Of a stretch of DNA of 64,000 nt, positions 48,345-61,896 are shown piece after piece. Position 1 is the first letter of the stretch. Every line of letters starts with the position of its first letter. The stretch is from Macrotrachela quadricornifera (taxonomy: Eukaryota; Rotifera; Eurotatoria; Philodinida; Philodinidae). The translations under genes were made by a program, and so were the position numbers. The notes beneath the pieces are model-generated. The model made no database searches. It was not told the origin of the DNA and worked only from the letters and a program-made list of their open reading frames with translations. The stretch covers positions 212,427-276,426 of the forward strand of contig JAJEKB010020795.1 in assembly GCA_022393335.1 (NCBI GenBank), in the 5' to 3' direction.

Positions 48345-51300
48345 AAGTTGAAATTCTTACAAATTATGAAGATTTTATCCAATACATGTATTTCATCATG
48401 CATAGACATTTTCTTTATGCATTGCGTCAAACAATTTCTTTGTGTTTTTTTTTCATGTAGATCAATGGAAAACAGACTCACCTATCTTTTGAATAAAAGA
48501 CAAATCAATGTGCTAGTTTTAACTTTTACTTTTCAGCAATCGATTAAGTCGTAAATCAATTCAATCTGAAATAGTGTGCTTGTCAATAGTAAGTAAATGC
48601 AGAATTAAATTCACTAATACGTTTCATGTTACTTATTGATATATTTTAACTGTCATCAAGGCTTTGCATTGGATTTACAAGCAAAATTGATGAAAGTAGG
48701 GAAAACTGGAGAAAAAACAAACTAACTATCGTGAGGGTGCGGATGAGAGTGAGTCAAGCTGTGATGATCGGTTTGGATTTTATATAAGGATGTTTTCACA
48801 TCACTTAAATCTTTTTTGAATTTAAGAAAAATACAAAAGAAAGATTATTTACATTGTCACAAGATAATAAATAGATGAATAAACATTTCATATCAATAAA
48901 AAGAAAATGGAATTACTTCCAAATATATAAATAAAGTCTACTTAACAAAACGTCTCTAGACTTAATTAACCGTTTCTTTCACGCAAAAATTATGCGAAAC
49001 GCATTTCGCAGTGCGTTTCCTTTAAATTTTTAACCCATGGGTTATCTGTGAATCTTTAATTTTTATTGACCTTGCCATATCAATTAACTCACTAGAGCCT
49101 TTTTGATTTATTCGAAAATGTGAATGACCTATTTATACTCAAGGATTGTGATGATACTATTATTTTTATCAATCATTTAATAATTTTCATTTTTATGTAG
49201 AACGCATTTGTTCGGCAATAATCAACGGTAATAGTTTGGAAGAGTATTAAGAATTATTGAGGAAAGATAAGGCGCAATACGGATGGTACAAAATATTATC
49301 AATGGAATTATACTCATAATGATAGAGGACAATATTTGGAATGCATTTGATGCTCTGACTAGTGCTAAGACAAAAGATGTTATCAACGGTCGCAAAATCA
49401 AACTTCAAAAGATTTTGTTAAATTTTTATCAATTTCAAACAATAGTTAATAATATCTGTAGACTTATGTTTAGTTAGCTTCAATTGAAATTTTGTAGTGT
49501 CTCACTCGGTCTATATTTAAAGCATTCATTATTAATGAGTTTCACTAAGAGACAAATCAATCATATTTTTTAATATAACACATACATCAACTTTTTGAAT
49601 GCTAGATGAGGTTTGAAATATTTATTAAAAAAATCTGTTCACAGCTTTAAGTACTGCTTATTAAAACAATCAATGATTTAAAGTATTTAGATGCTAATCG
49701 ATGCGCATAATTAATGTCGAAATATATTTAATTAATTTACTTTTCATTCAACTTGAAATTATTTTAGATGTAATGAATCATAGATTTCTTTCTCAAAATG
49801 TGATTCAGGATGTTGATACTTCTAATCAACAAGATATACGTTCTGAAACTATTCAACTTATCTTAAATGAACGTTCGTCTTTTTAATTGATCCATAAAAA
49901 AAGCAAAGTATAGATTTGCGAGGTTATTCTTAATATTTTACGTTAATAAGAATTATGAACCAAAAATAATAGCATAAAATAATGATTATACGTTACGCAG
50001 GTAAATTATTGTTTCATTTAGTGACCACAGACGGATTCGATAAACAAATACACTTGTATGTGATATCTTTATTCTTTTTATTTTTATACTAACAAAGCTT
50101 TCCATAGTCGATACTTTTATTGAAATACATCCTTAATAATATCAAGATTGTGATGATCTCTTGTTTTGTAGATTATTAGTGAAATACATTTATGACTGTC
50201 CAAAGTCTAAAATCATCATATAGTGAATATTTTTGTTCATTAATTTGCTTTATTGAATGCAATTGAATCTTTTCTAATTGCAACTGAAGTTTTTCTCAAC
50301 TGTTATATTATAAACAATTCGTCTCGTAACAACCGCTCTTTATTAATATATATTCATAAAATGATACATTTCTATTCTCAAGAAATTCAACTAAAATAAT
50401 CTTAAAAAAGATTTCAAGAAAGCTTATCACGATTCTTTTAACTAAATAGACACAAAATAATGAACGAACTTTTTTGTTTGTAGATTTGTTTTGATCATAA
50501 ATTTAACTTTGTGTCAATAGTGTATATTGATTATTTATAGATTTACCTAATAAAAACGAATATTTTCAGCTAACTCATGTCAAATCTCAGTCAAACGAAA
50601 TTCAATAAAAGAAATAATTATGATCTTGCAGGATCATACAGCATCTGATAAAATTCACTTATCAAACTTATTTTTTTGTTTTTCTTGAAATCAGTTTATC
50701 ATGCATAACACCCAATCGGACCATACTTTCAGTTCTGACCTTCCCCGTTAGAATTTATTGGGTTGTGAAAGCTAGAACACCAGTTTTTTAGAGAATCTTT
50801 AGATAGTGTCTTTTATACGAAAAAAAGTGAGATTTCTCGCGAAACTCAAAATTACTTTTGAGATATAGTCGTAGGTATTTCCAAAAGAGTTTTCAGCCCG
50901 ATTGAACAAAGTTTGATAAGGTCGTATGGTGGCAAGGTAGGATCCTACAGAAATTCAAAATTTTCTAGAAAAAAACGCAAAAATCTCTGGTAAAATTTTA
51001 TCTTGAACATGAATTTCATTATTCTAGTTGTTCTACTTCTAACAAAGATTAAAATTTGATTGGTCGAACCGTTTTGGAGATCCATAAATGTACAAAAAAC
51101 AGGAAAATAAGTATCCTTAAACGAAACTTTTCCGACTCGCTTGGGTACTTACTGTTTCAATCACACAGTAATTTGAGTGATCTTCAATAATCATGAAACA
51201 ATAAAATGTGTGTGTGAGGATCACGTCTGCTTAGGGAAAACAGATTACAAAGTCAGATGAGTACCTTGGGTGTACTCTATAATGTGATGCCGTCAAACTT

Positions 51301-51658
51301 CAGAAAAAAAACTTGAGGAACAAGAAATATATACAATATTAATAATGTTTCTAACTAAAACATTCGGCTAGACATTCTTGAGCAAAAACTAACATGACCG
51401 AATCTTAAAGACTATAATACTATAATGATATCTGAAGCTCGAATGATATTTTAGAGCATGCTTGTTATTCAGCTTTCAGTCTGGCACTCTTCTTCTATTT
51501 TAGAGAGAGATGTGAAATTTTTTATTGATAAGGATGCTAGATAATATTGTCTTTTACATTCAAAGCGTTTGAGCACAACAAATTTTATTTAATATAAAAT
51601 TCACAGCACATACAACATTAAAGAATTATGCATGTAGGAAGTTATGACATTTTTATTG
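48345..51658. other. Stretch without a recognised gene
   Basis: Holds the second GCGAAACGC repeat copy (about 48975-49042). At 49230-49330 a plus-strand reading, RRNTDGTKYYQWNYTHNDRG, weakly resembles a zinc-finger or FLYWCH-type fragment, followed by an ORF at 49701-49886 of unknown nature. 50690-51240 is less AT-rich than its surroundings and may be an old element, but no ends were found. Confidence 0.4.
48975..49042. repeat. Dispersed GCGAAACGC-motif repeat, copy 2
   Basis: TGCGAAACGCATTTCGCAGT and CCTTTAAATTTTTAACCCAT match the right end of the repeat at 2640-3060 with a few substitutions, in the same orientation. Confidence 0.55.
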
Positions 51659-52687
51659 TTAATGCTTTGTTCTAGTTCCTGTTATTGTTCTTTTAAATGT
51701 CGATTCTTGAAATGGAACCAATTGATTATGTCTTTTCCAAAAAAATATTCGATGTTTTATCTCTCGACGAAATCGGCGCGATGAAATGAAAAACATATAA
51801 CAACTTCCCTAAAAAAATAATAATAATAATAAAAAAACATTTGTATAATTATTCAAAAACAAAATAATAAATAAACATACTACATAGTTAATGTAGGTAA
51901 ACAGACTGGTAGTTGTTGAAGCAAATGATTCTTTCATTGTTCGATCTGCATCTTTACTAACTCCAGATGTAATTAGACCATAAGCATTATTAATACCATA
52001 CGGACTTATAGCAATAACAACGAGAATTACTTGAATCAAAGTCATTTTTGCCACTTGAATATCAGCTTGTTGATCAGCAAGAATTCTTCTGGAATGAATA
52101 TTCGTATAAGTCAAATACCCACATACAATCATTATTATAACCGGAATAAAGCAAGTAAGACTGAGAACATATATTGAAACATATATAGCATATGCAGCAT
52201 TTGTATTCAAACATATCTTCGTATTCGATGTAATATCCATGACAAATAGCACAGGTATACCATGAATAATCCATACAGTTACTACCAGAAATGCAATCCG
52301 ATGTGCCCATTTGATATTGCTCAGACGACGAAGATTTACATTTTGTGATGTGGCTAAAAATTGATCAATTGAAGCCAAACATGAAAAAGTGAAAGAAATA
52401 AAAGTAAAAACGCTAACGAGATATGCTCGTGCTTTACACCAAACTAATGATGTACGAGTTAAATCAATTCCATAACCTGCGCTAACAATACGAGATGTAA
52501 GACTAATTGTTACATACATAATATTGTCAATTGAAGTCATAAGAAAATAAAATGTACAAGGATTTGTACGATAAGTACGAACACTTGAAAATATCAAAAT
52601 ATTCATACCATTTCCAATCACTCCAGCAGTAACAAAAAACCATCCAGCACAAATTGTAATTTGTTGACTAATATATAATAATGACAT
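51659..52687 (-). CDS. Rhodopsin-class GPCR, FMRFamide/peptide-receptor-like (two exons)
   Basis: Exons 52687-51884 and 51808-51659, joined across a 75 nt GT...AG intron in phase 0, give 317 aa. Reading through the intron would give a false end at 51809. Seven membrane segments are visible: TM1 with GNGMNILIFSS, TM2 around FYFLMTSIDNIMYV, TM3 after the conserved Cys in VWCKARAYL, SIDQFLATS in place of DRY, TM4 with VVTVWIIHGIPVLFV, TM5 with LTCFIPVIIMIVCGYLTY, TM6 with ILVVIAISPYGINNAYG, and TM7 TYINY split by the intron. Exon 2 supplies the end of TM7, a basic helix 8 (SSRRFRREIKH) and a short tail. The extracellular N-terminus is only about 12 aa. The style matches the large lineage-specific GPCR families of bdelloids. 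The ligand is unknown; a neuropeptide is a guess from resemblance. Confidence 0.85.
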
Positions 52688-55600
52688 AATAATTTTCCTT
52701 ACTTATACAATCTCTCAGAAATGAGTATAGAAAAAAAACTGAGAATAAACAATTTTTGTGTGAATAATTTATAAGTTTTTTGCTAAACAGAATATTTATA
52801 TTGAAAATAAATTAATATTTAAAAAAAGTAAAAGAATAGAAAAGAAAACCTGCAGCTATTTCAAGAAAAGATAAAAGCAAAACCGGAAATGAATGCTATG
52901 CTTTAACAATATTCCAGTCATATCATATCTTGTTTCTTGCAACATTTTTCTTTTTATTATAAAAATTAAATAACCAACATTCTTAATGAACAAAATAATG
53001 CGTGATATATTACTAGAAATACAAAGTATTTTTAATTAAATTTATATAAAAAAAAAGAACGATAACACAAGAAAAGAAACTAGATTAGTCCAGAAAATAT
53101 CTTATGAGTAAATCTGAATAGCTCTGATTACACTACTAATCAGAATAGGAAAGAGAGTCATAAGTAAAGTAATATATACGCATCGATTAAAATCAAGAGA
53201 TATTTGGTAATATCGATAACTATTCATCGAAAATAAGATTCTATATTGATATTTACAGATTGATTGATTAAGTTCTTGGTTTTTATTTTAGATTAGCGTT
53301 TTTTTATGCATTCAGGTGTCAACTATTTATACATCAAATGTAGTTGCGAGATACGTTCTTCGTTTTGATGAATGATTCTGCATGACTTGACTAATTTAAC
53401 CTCAAATATTAATGAAGAATTTATACTGCTTAATTTGAGTTCAATAATACATTAAAAAATCTATCCAAAGGTAGAAAAGAAAGCAATAAATTTGTTGTAT
53501 TGCACTTAAAAGTTAAATAAGAGCTTTCCTATATATAGAGAGAACGAGAAAATGAAATGTTTATCTCATTTGTAATCATAAATTAAAGTTCTGCAATGCA
53601 AGGCAATTACAAACATCTATTTGAGTGGTATTAGAATTATCAAAATACATTATCCTGTCAGGAAAAAAAGCATTCATATATAATTGTAATAGCGCATTTG
53701 GCCATGTTTTGAGTATTTTTGAATGAATAGTGAATGGACCTAATCAAAATGTGATATGCCCACATATAGAAATCGATTTGGATACCTGTTTCACTTACTA
53801 GTATGTCATGTCATATTTTCTTTTTCAATCATAGTTTTGAACAAAATCTATTTTCATTTTAACATAAATTCACAAATGGCACAATATCAAAAAAAAGAGA
53901 CGCATTCACTTATACCACATTTTATCCATTCAGGGCACTTTCTCCCTCCCTAACTATTAGAATAGTCCTTAATACTTGAATACTTGAATTCAAGTTTTAA
54001 GTTTGACATACATGTCACCGCTTTAAGAAAATATACGCATCTGTCGCATGAAGGAAGTTTAATAGATGATAACCTATATCTCGATTAAGTTAAATAAGTT
54101 TATTTCCATTTTCAATCATAACTAGTTAGAATTAAATCGGAAACTATAGATACAATGGATTTATTATTAGGTATTCACCTTCAACTTGTTTGTACTGAAG
54201 ATCCTAACAATTGCAAGCAACTTGTATCTTAACTATTATAATATTATAAAGATTGTCAATAGATAATCATGTTAAATATTAAACAATATATAAAAGACAC
54301 AATTCTAATTTATGAATATGAGATTTTCAACAGTGTTATCATATATATTATGACGCTTATTTTAATTGCAACGTACATCGAACTGTAGATATGACTGTCA
54401 TGAAGTCTAAATATGTTCATATTCAACAAGGTATTTGGTAAGAACTGAAATGATTGTTTTATATTATAATATTTTTATAATAAAAATAGGAGGAGAACAA
54501 CGCTGTCTCATACTTATATGTAAGATGATATTGTCAGTCAAAATCAATAACTTTGATCATCATTAAGTAATGAGTGATTGTTCGAGATAGTTAAATCTCA
54601 TTCTAGATGCAACAAATCGTTATTACTTTTCCTTAAAAAATACTGAACAATGATTGTGTCATTGAATATTTGATTAAAAATTAGTTATTGCCCATCATTT
54701 CTGCTATTGATGTACAATTTTCATTCTGAAATTTGAGTAGTGAGTGGTGACTAATTTCTTCTTTATCCAAAACCTGCATGTTTAAATTAATATTTGAAAT
54801 TTTCTCAGAATTATGCTCGATGTTAGTTCTATACTTATGCTGCTATTTGTAAATAAGGCACATTTCTTTTATATCCTTTCTTTTAGCTACTGAAAAAATA
54901 TAAACTACGGTTTAGTTGCCCCAATAATTTCGAATGATACTGTAATTGATGAGAAGCTAATCCAAACATATGAAGATGTGTGCTTACTACTTTTTACTAT
55001 TTTCTACACTGTCTTTTGGCATGTTCGATATTTCTTTGTAATATTTTAAATGAGGAACATGTAGATGAAAGAAACGAATAATACATATATAAAAGAAGAA
55101 GAATAGAGAGTAAGTAAGTATGAATAAAGTGAGACTCTTTAAAGATAAAATTTCTCTTTATTTTTAATAAAACTTACCATCACCTATGATTCCAGTCGGT
55201 ATAGAGTTGATGTGTACAATTGTGTGCACCTTGAGCACAGTCATTCAACGTACATAGTAAAGAAAGAACAGAATTATATGACTGTCTTTAAATTATCGTA
55301 TGCAAACGTCTAATTTAGATAAACTAACCAGTGTGCACGAAAATAATTCTGATTCGGAGAACAAAAAAAATCAGCAAATCCTCGTAAGAATGTACAATCG
55401 TTTGCTATTACTTGTTAGATGAATGTCAGGTATAAGAGTAGTACTGGAAGTTCAATTGAAATAATATTCTATAAGTTTGTATGGCAAGCGAAGCGACAAA
55501 TATATTGTTAAAACTGCATCTTTATATATAAATTATTATAAATGAATTAGTTAACTAAACCAATTGACTTTTTTTCAACTACACTAATGTATCACGTGAA

Positions 55601-56382
55601 AATATGCATCCTTGACGTTTATCGATTTTTCACATCTGAAGCAGGCATCTAGAATGAGTATAATGCGAAAGGTAACATAATAATTGAATGATGATAAGTA
55701 AATATTTGAAATTTATTCATAGATTGAATTTATATTGAATTTTGTACATTTCGTAATACAAACATTCATGCCGACCAACACTAATCTTCAACGTCAATCA
55801 ATACATCGGTTGGGTGTGGATCTCATGAGAGCGTTATCTTCATTTCCACTATCTAAACAAATCATAATTCAGGTGCAAGCCAAAGAGCAATAAAAGAACA
55901 AGGGCACGATTACTAATATAGAACTTACGGTTACCATGAAATATGTACGAAAAAAGTTGCCATATGAATTCATGCAATGTAGTGACAGGTAGTTGACTAT
56001 TTAAGTACTTTCCATAATTTGCAGTTGAAAACGTCACATGTATCGTTTTTTTAGCTTATTTGAAGTTATCACAAATCATTCAACTACGTTCATAAACAAG
56101 TCAAAGAACAGCAACAATGTATTCTAGAAAAAATGTCCTCTAGAATTCATCATTTTCCGACTGCACATCTAAATACGTATGTTTTCACGTAAGTATTGTT
56201 TCGTTATATTGAATACTCTTTTAAATTGAATATTTACAGATGCTGCAACAATGGAATGGATAAAAACAATTTTTTGAAATTTCGATTGATCACAATATAT
56301 GATTCTTATTGGTTCAAGAGAAGCGAATATGGTAAATCAAAAAGAATATAATCAGTTTTTGATATTGTTAATTATCATGTAG
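52688..56382. other. Stretch without a recognised gene
   Basis: No supported gene. A minus-strand fragment at about 55255-55185 reads NDCAQGAHNCTHQLYTDWN and ends near a GTAAGT, faintly EGF-like, but no neighbouring exon fits. A CTTGAATTCAAG-type short palindrome lies near 53985. Confidence 0.4.
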
Positions 56383-56786
56383 TTTAGACAAAGCATCATT
56401 TGCACTCTCATTGCCAGGTCACGTATGTTACATTAAGGATCGATGAAGCTTGACTGCTTAGAGTGACAAAGCTCAATATTTAATTTTTGACGATATTCCT
56501 TGGGACAATTTTGAAAAATGTAACTTTCCAAGCAAGAAAGACTTGCTCTCTGGCAATGCTCCAGTTGCTGTAAGATAATTTGCATATGTGAAGAGATAAC
56601 GAATAAAATTATTTAGATTAATTACAGTTTACTGATAAATATCAGTCGATTCTGCTCAACAATATCACAATGTCAACGATTGTTATTTTAAATCCTGATG
56701 AGAAGATTTCTTTGACTGCACCACTTCTTATCGAAAAGAAACAGCAAGAAGTCGACTTGCAGAGTCGCCAGTCTTTTATATACTGA
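56383..56786 (+). pseudogene. Endogenous CRESS-DNA-type Rep helicase remnant with an intron
   Basis: Two exon-like pieces flank a 58 nt GT...AG intron (56570-56627). The first contains the Walker B region YLIFDDIPW (56477-56503). The second begins FTDKYQS and contains motif C, VILNPDE (about 56680-56700), ending at TGA 56784-56786. This arrangement is that of the superfamily 3 helicase of circular ssDNA viruses (geminivirus/circovirus-like Rep). In-frame stops at 56444-56446 and 56459-56461 break the first piece, and upstream sequence (about 56230-56380) that may be the Walker A region is shifted out of frame. No N-terminal HUH endonuclease or capsid gene was found. It is inferred to be an old integrated copy, now dead. 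Similar helicases occur in some eukaryotic elements, which is the main alternative. Confidence 0.65.
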
Positions 56787-58974
56787 ACTGATGGAAAACG
56801 AAAAAAGAAGATAGACAGAAGAGTTCTATATTTCTGATAATTATACGCTCGAACGCGTGTTTTTTCAAGTATCACCAGCATCTGATACAACAGACGCAAT
56901 ATAAGATGACTGCCAACTTTTGGACTATCTAAATGAAATTCTTCGTAATCAACGTCGATAGTTCGAAGCACAAGATTGATGTGTAGTAGCAGCAGCAATC
57001 GACGCCAATGTTGAAGAATCATTATCCATGGTTATCGGGGATATTTTTAATCAATCCAATGATGAGACTTCCTAGTTAAGAGGCATAATAAATATCTCGT
57101 TTGTTTTCATTGCTTCTTTTATTGACGATTGTACCCTTCTGAGATCGATTATGCTCTCACTTTTGTTCTTGTGTTTTTTCATTGTATCCCTTGCTTTTCT
57201 TAATGAGATTTATATATTTATGTTAAAAGTCAAGTAATAAAATAAATACCATATGACGATTGAATTCTTACACACTATGCTATTTATTTTTCATTAGAAA
57301 AATCTAGCTTTATCGATAATGTTGCGATCATTCCATACCATTAAACTCCGAATGGATACTATTGGATTTCTCACTTCAGAACGAGAATTCCAATGTTCTA
57401 CTTAAATATTTAAGTAATATTAATCAACTTGTTCTTTAAAGCCTCTCTCACCCTAAAATGCCAATTTTTGTCAAATTTTTCGATTTTTTGATTTACAGCG
57501 CATTAGATAGAGCAAAATATCTGCCATCGAACGCACTATGTTTTATTGGTTCTATGATGAGTTTTCACGACGAAACATCGATTTTTCGGAAACTTCTCAA
57601 TCTAGAAAGTAATATTTTTTTTTCAAAAGCTGCTGATTTTTCACAATGATCGCTATAGTCAGTATGCATCGCTAAGTATAATAGCTTAATACACTCTCAC
57701 CCTCAAGCTTGATATTAAAAAGTTTCGATAACTAACACTATTTCGTACTAATAAATCCCGTTTTAGGTGAGCTTTCATTTGGTATAAAATTCATTATTCA
57801 CTCTATTCCAAAATTATAGTAGTACCCTCTTATCAAAATATTATTTCTAACCCTGTAAGAAAATAATGTCCTTTTTTACTTCGTCGTTAATAATGTATGG
57901 ACGTTCAACTCGTTCAATCTCAAAAATTCCAACGTTGTTACGTGGATTTTGTTAAATATGTAATTATAAGATGCATGGTTATAATGAAAAGAGGAAGAAT
58001 AGTATTTTGTTTTTCTAGCTGATAAAAATAAAATATCAAAGATGAATCACTACATAATGATATGCAAACAATACTGTTATAGGATGCGCAATAATATCTT
58101 TTACTTACAAAAGACTTACATTATCACTCTACCATTTTCTTGAAAAGTTTAAAAAGTAATTTAAAACATACAACAATGTTACACAAAACCTATCGACAAA
58201 TGTTTTGTGTTAATAATTAAGATTGTTAAAGTTTAAACAAAAGTTAAAAAGTTTCAATGGAGAAAGGAGGAAAAAAGATAAATTTTCAAAACTTATTTGA
58301 TCATGCAGATTCTAACTAGAAAATGTCCGATTCATAATAACTGACATGTAGATGTGAATAAATTTGAAATGGATTGCTATTGCGAGTCAATCACCATCTA
58401 GCTAATATATAAGCCGTAAGATATTCATCGAAACTCACTACTTCTGTTACATTTTGAATGGAAGAGATCTGCCATCTGTGACTGCCCGTGAATGACATTG
58501 CTTTAATCGTAATGAAAGAGGTTCTTTTAGTAAAATTACTTCTTCAAAAGAAAATAACAACTTCAGATGTAGCTACGTTTTTTTTCATTGGTAGAACCAA
58601 AACGTCTCTAAGGAGATACAAAAGTGAAATTACTATCTGGTTGAGTAAAGTTTTTAAAAAAAAAACAATTAAAGTAAGTTTCACCAGTCAGAAAGTACGT
58701 TCTTCTAGAACAAACACACAATTAAGTTTCTTTTTGTTTTTTGCAGAGCTGTATAAAGAGAATCTCACATTTGCACTTTCATTATTAGTTAGATAAGAAG
58801 CACACTTTTCTCAAACAATAAACATTCAAAGATAATAATATTTAAGGTACGTGTTTTTCCTTAAATATACGCGGTTGGAAATAGTATTTTGATAGGGGAT
58901 ACTAAATAGTACTAGTTATCGAAACTTTTTTAATACCGAACTTAAGAAATTTCTAGAAGTTTTCTATATTTTTG
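56787..58974. other. Stretch without a recognised gene
   Basis: Unrelated short ORFs (57458-57649, 58488-58796) show no motif. The part next to the Rep remnant (56787-57060) might be its decayed 3' end, but stops are dense. Confidence 0.4.
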
Positions 58975-59511
58975 GTGTAGTAGATCAAGAATTTTTTCTT
59001 GGATATGTTTACATATTTAGATAGAGCTCGTCGAGCTATATAAAACTGTATCTTAAAAATTTTTTGAAGGCATTTTTCTTAGATGCAAAAATTTTAAAAA
59101 ATAGTTGAAAACATCTTTAAAAACGTTAAAAAATGCATTTTTTATATTGAAGAAAAACATTTGAATTCTCAGTAAAATTAGCTTTTTTTTGTTGCTTTTA
59201 CTATTACATACGTTTCAAAATATATCGATTAAGCACAGTCTTTCACGCTACATCTGGCGGATGTATTTTAAAGTGTATGTAATAGGAAAAGCAATTAAAA
59301 CAGTTAATTTTACTGGAAATTCAAGTGTTTTTCTTCAATATCAAAAAAATGCATTTCTAAACATTTTTTAAGATATTTTCAACTAGTTTTTTTGAAATTT
59401 TCATCTCAGAAAAATGTCTTTAAAAACTTTTTAATATACAGTTTTATAGAGCTCGATGAGCTCTATCCAACTATGTAAACAGATTCAAGAAAAAAAAATT
59501 TTACTCCACGT
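58975..59511. repeat. Palindromic element sharing a core with the MITE at 35309
   Basis: The arms mirror each other about an axis near 59243: ATGTTTACATATTTAGATAG and AGCTCGTCGAGC on the left against GAGCTCGATGAGCTC and CTATGTAAAC on the right, and TTGCTTTTACTATTACATAC against GTATGTAATAGGAAAAGCAA near the centre. The 59189-59371 ORF lies across the axis and is not a gene. GATACTAAATAG just outside the left arm (about 58898) also occurs inside the 35309-35805 element. Confidence 0.75.
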
Positions 59512-60965
59512 CCTACAGAAGAAAATTTGCAGTAAAACCACGATATATCGTTATTATTATAAATGTAGATAACTCAAGATGGGACAGATTTCAGTGTAAT
59601 TTCTTGACATATCTATTCAATATTAAAAGGAAGTAGTAGATTTCGTATTCCGGAAATTCTCATTGTAGTCTGGAGTCCGGTGGGAACATTCCAGTTCCGA
59701 ATCGCGTCAGAATCGGGTCTGAGATCAGGATGAGATTCAGCTTTTCCACACGTATCCAGTTATGTCTTACCACGATACTACTAGCTGTGGTATATAAAGA
59801 TGCCTATCAGAAGAATAGAAAGTGATTATATATTCCTCGGGAAAATGTAATGAGAATTTTGATATACAGAAAAAACAGAGTGAATCAATGAAATTTGAAA
59901 TTATAAAATGAAAGGAAATAAAAGTGTTCAAAGATAGCTATAACTCTGTAATCAATAAAAAAAATTTAAGCATTCAACAAAGAAACCTAATGTCGTGGAA
60001 AACAACATCTCTATCTAGGTAACGTTGACGTATATAATGATAATATGCTTTCACAATATTGGATGTATTTTTCTCGAGCATATAATCGTCTTCTTTCGCT
60101 TGTGTCATTGACTATATGAATAATTTGTCCTTATCGAACTTATACTGGATCTTTTACTTGGTTTTATTCCTTTCTTAATGCATATAGATGTTGGTATCCA
60201 ATCTCAAATTCTCCTACGTCAATTGTTCATGACAAATTAATTATGCTATAGAAAGTATGCGTATTATAGTGAAAGAAATTATATTTCGAACAAGAATTCA
60301 AAAAAATATTTTTACTATATTTTTATATTTTATCATGCAGTTCTAAATTGAGACAACGAGTATCATTTTTGTCATATTTCGTTGAACAAGGTATGTTTTC
60401 TTTTTCACACAATTAACTCCATTACTACTACCACAGACATACAATCTTCAAGCTGTTATAAGAGGTATTTCTTTTGATTCATTTGTTTTTAAATTAATTA
60501 AATCTCCAGATACACTGGATAATAAAACAATAGAATCCAACGACCGCCGCTAGTTAATGATACCGAACTAACATACAACTTTGATTTTATCATCTTTTTT
60601 GTAATATCGCTGCAGGTAAAATTTTTGGATCGGTAGTTGTTCGGTCAACTTTGTTATTTTAATGCCTACATAGTTGCCAATTGAACATTTAAAAGATAAA
60701 TCTTTTATAGTATTACCATGAATTTTTATTTTCTTATGGCATTGGACAAATATGTTGTTGTTGTTGTTGCTCTTTCACGAATTTTAGTATGTCAAGAGCT
60801 GGTCAAAGATATGCCTTAATCAGTTTCTCCTTCAAATTGTTGACTTGTAATATTGTTAATATTTATTTAACAAAGCGGTTGTGTTGATTAAGGTTCTTTC
60901 GATTTTTTGTTGTGTCAGATATTGATGAATAAACACCTTTTTATTTATAATTAGTTGTGACAATA
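59512..60965. other. Stretch without a recognised gene
   Basis: Nothing supported. A GTTGTTGTTGTTG microsatellite lies near 60753. The GGAGTCCGGTGGGA word near 59691 recalls ATCCGGTGGGA at about 13936 in the foldback element. Confidence 0.4.
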
Positions 60966-61890
60966 TCAATTGAAGAGTGAGATTCTTATTAAAGTTGAAG
61001 ATAATAAGTCAGATGTTTCATTTTCAGCAAGATGTTCACGAACAGACAATGGTAATTCTTCGACATATGCAATATCTACAAAAATATGAAATTTTTTATT
61101 CACTTCGAGGATTAAAACAATTTTGTTTACTTTATTCGTCAATTGATATCCGTAGATCGTAATCCCTTCTAGATTTTTGCCCAAAAACAATTTTATATGA
61201 TGTCATATTAATACCACGAGCCAAGTTCGTCTTCATAGAACATACTACTGGAAGAAGACATTTTATCCAACATGTTGTACCATCATCATTCATGAGCTTA
61301 TCCAATATTTGACATAAAGTGGAGTTTCCTCTCTTCACTAGATCCTGAATTCCAGTATGTCAAACTCTTCCGTTTATTATAACTAAATCACATCAAATAT
61401 TCTTAAAGTTTTAAATAACACGGGTCGTGAGTTCAAGGCCGTTATCATATGATAGAATTATGCAGAGACCGAATCGGTAAAATAAATTTAACAGATGATT
61501 ACCTATAGGTTGTAGTTCCTCTGTTGTTAATGGAAATGCCCATAAATATTTGAAATAGTGGTCGCAACAGTTTAGAATCCATTTTTGATCTTGATCTGGT
61601 CTTCTTCAAAAATCTATTGAATTAATCTCGAGACGAGTTAAGAATTCAAATGATACAATTGCAGTAGGTGTGACAAGTAACTTGAAAGATTTTTTGACTG
61701 TGCACAATGTACAACATTGTAAATAGATATCAGTTGGATTATATGGGATCCAACAGTAATGTTTGAATAAGATTTAACGGTAACAATCCGACGACCATCT
61801 TTCATTGAACATATAATTTCAACTCCTAAAGTAACATCAATTTTGAAATGTTTCTTGTACCACTAACGAAATTTTGCATCAATACCAATT
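60966..61890 (-). mobile_element. Dead integrase/transposase core (rve family)
   Basis: Minus-strand translation in shifting frames gives, in order: a decayed upstream part, KWILNCCDHYFKYLWAFPLT, LSYDNGLE (second catalytic Asp), DLVKRGNSTLCQILDKLM, CWIKCLLPVVCSMKTN, SYKIVFGQKSRRDYDL and AYVEELPLSVREHLAE. This is the order of retroviral-type integrase cores found in Ty3-like and Ginger/KRBA2-like elements. The position of the third catalytic residue before RGNSTL carries Lys, and several stops and frameshifts interrupt it (for example after INSIDF and after TRVI). No reverse transcriptase or LTR was seen, so the element class is open. Confidence 0.7.
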
Positions 61891-61896
61891 GATTTA

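Noticed and set aside
49210..49890. Possible FLYWCH or transposon zinc-finger fragment
   Set aside because: Resemblance is limited to about 20 residues without the Cys/His pattern.
55185..55260. Possible EGF-like exon on the minus strand
   Set aside because: Only two cysteines fit, a stop follows, and the frame does not match the nearby donor.
56642..57022. 126-codon minus-strand ORF
   Set aside because: Antisense to the Rep remnant; the plus strand carries the family motifs.
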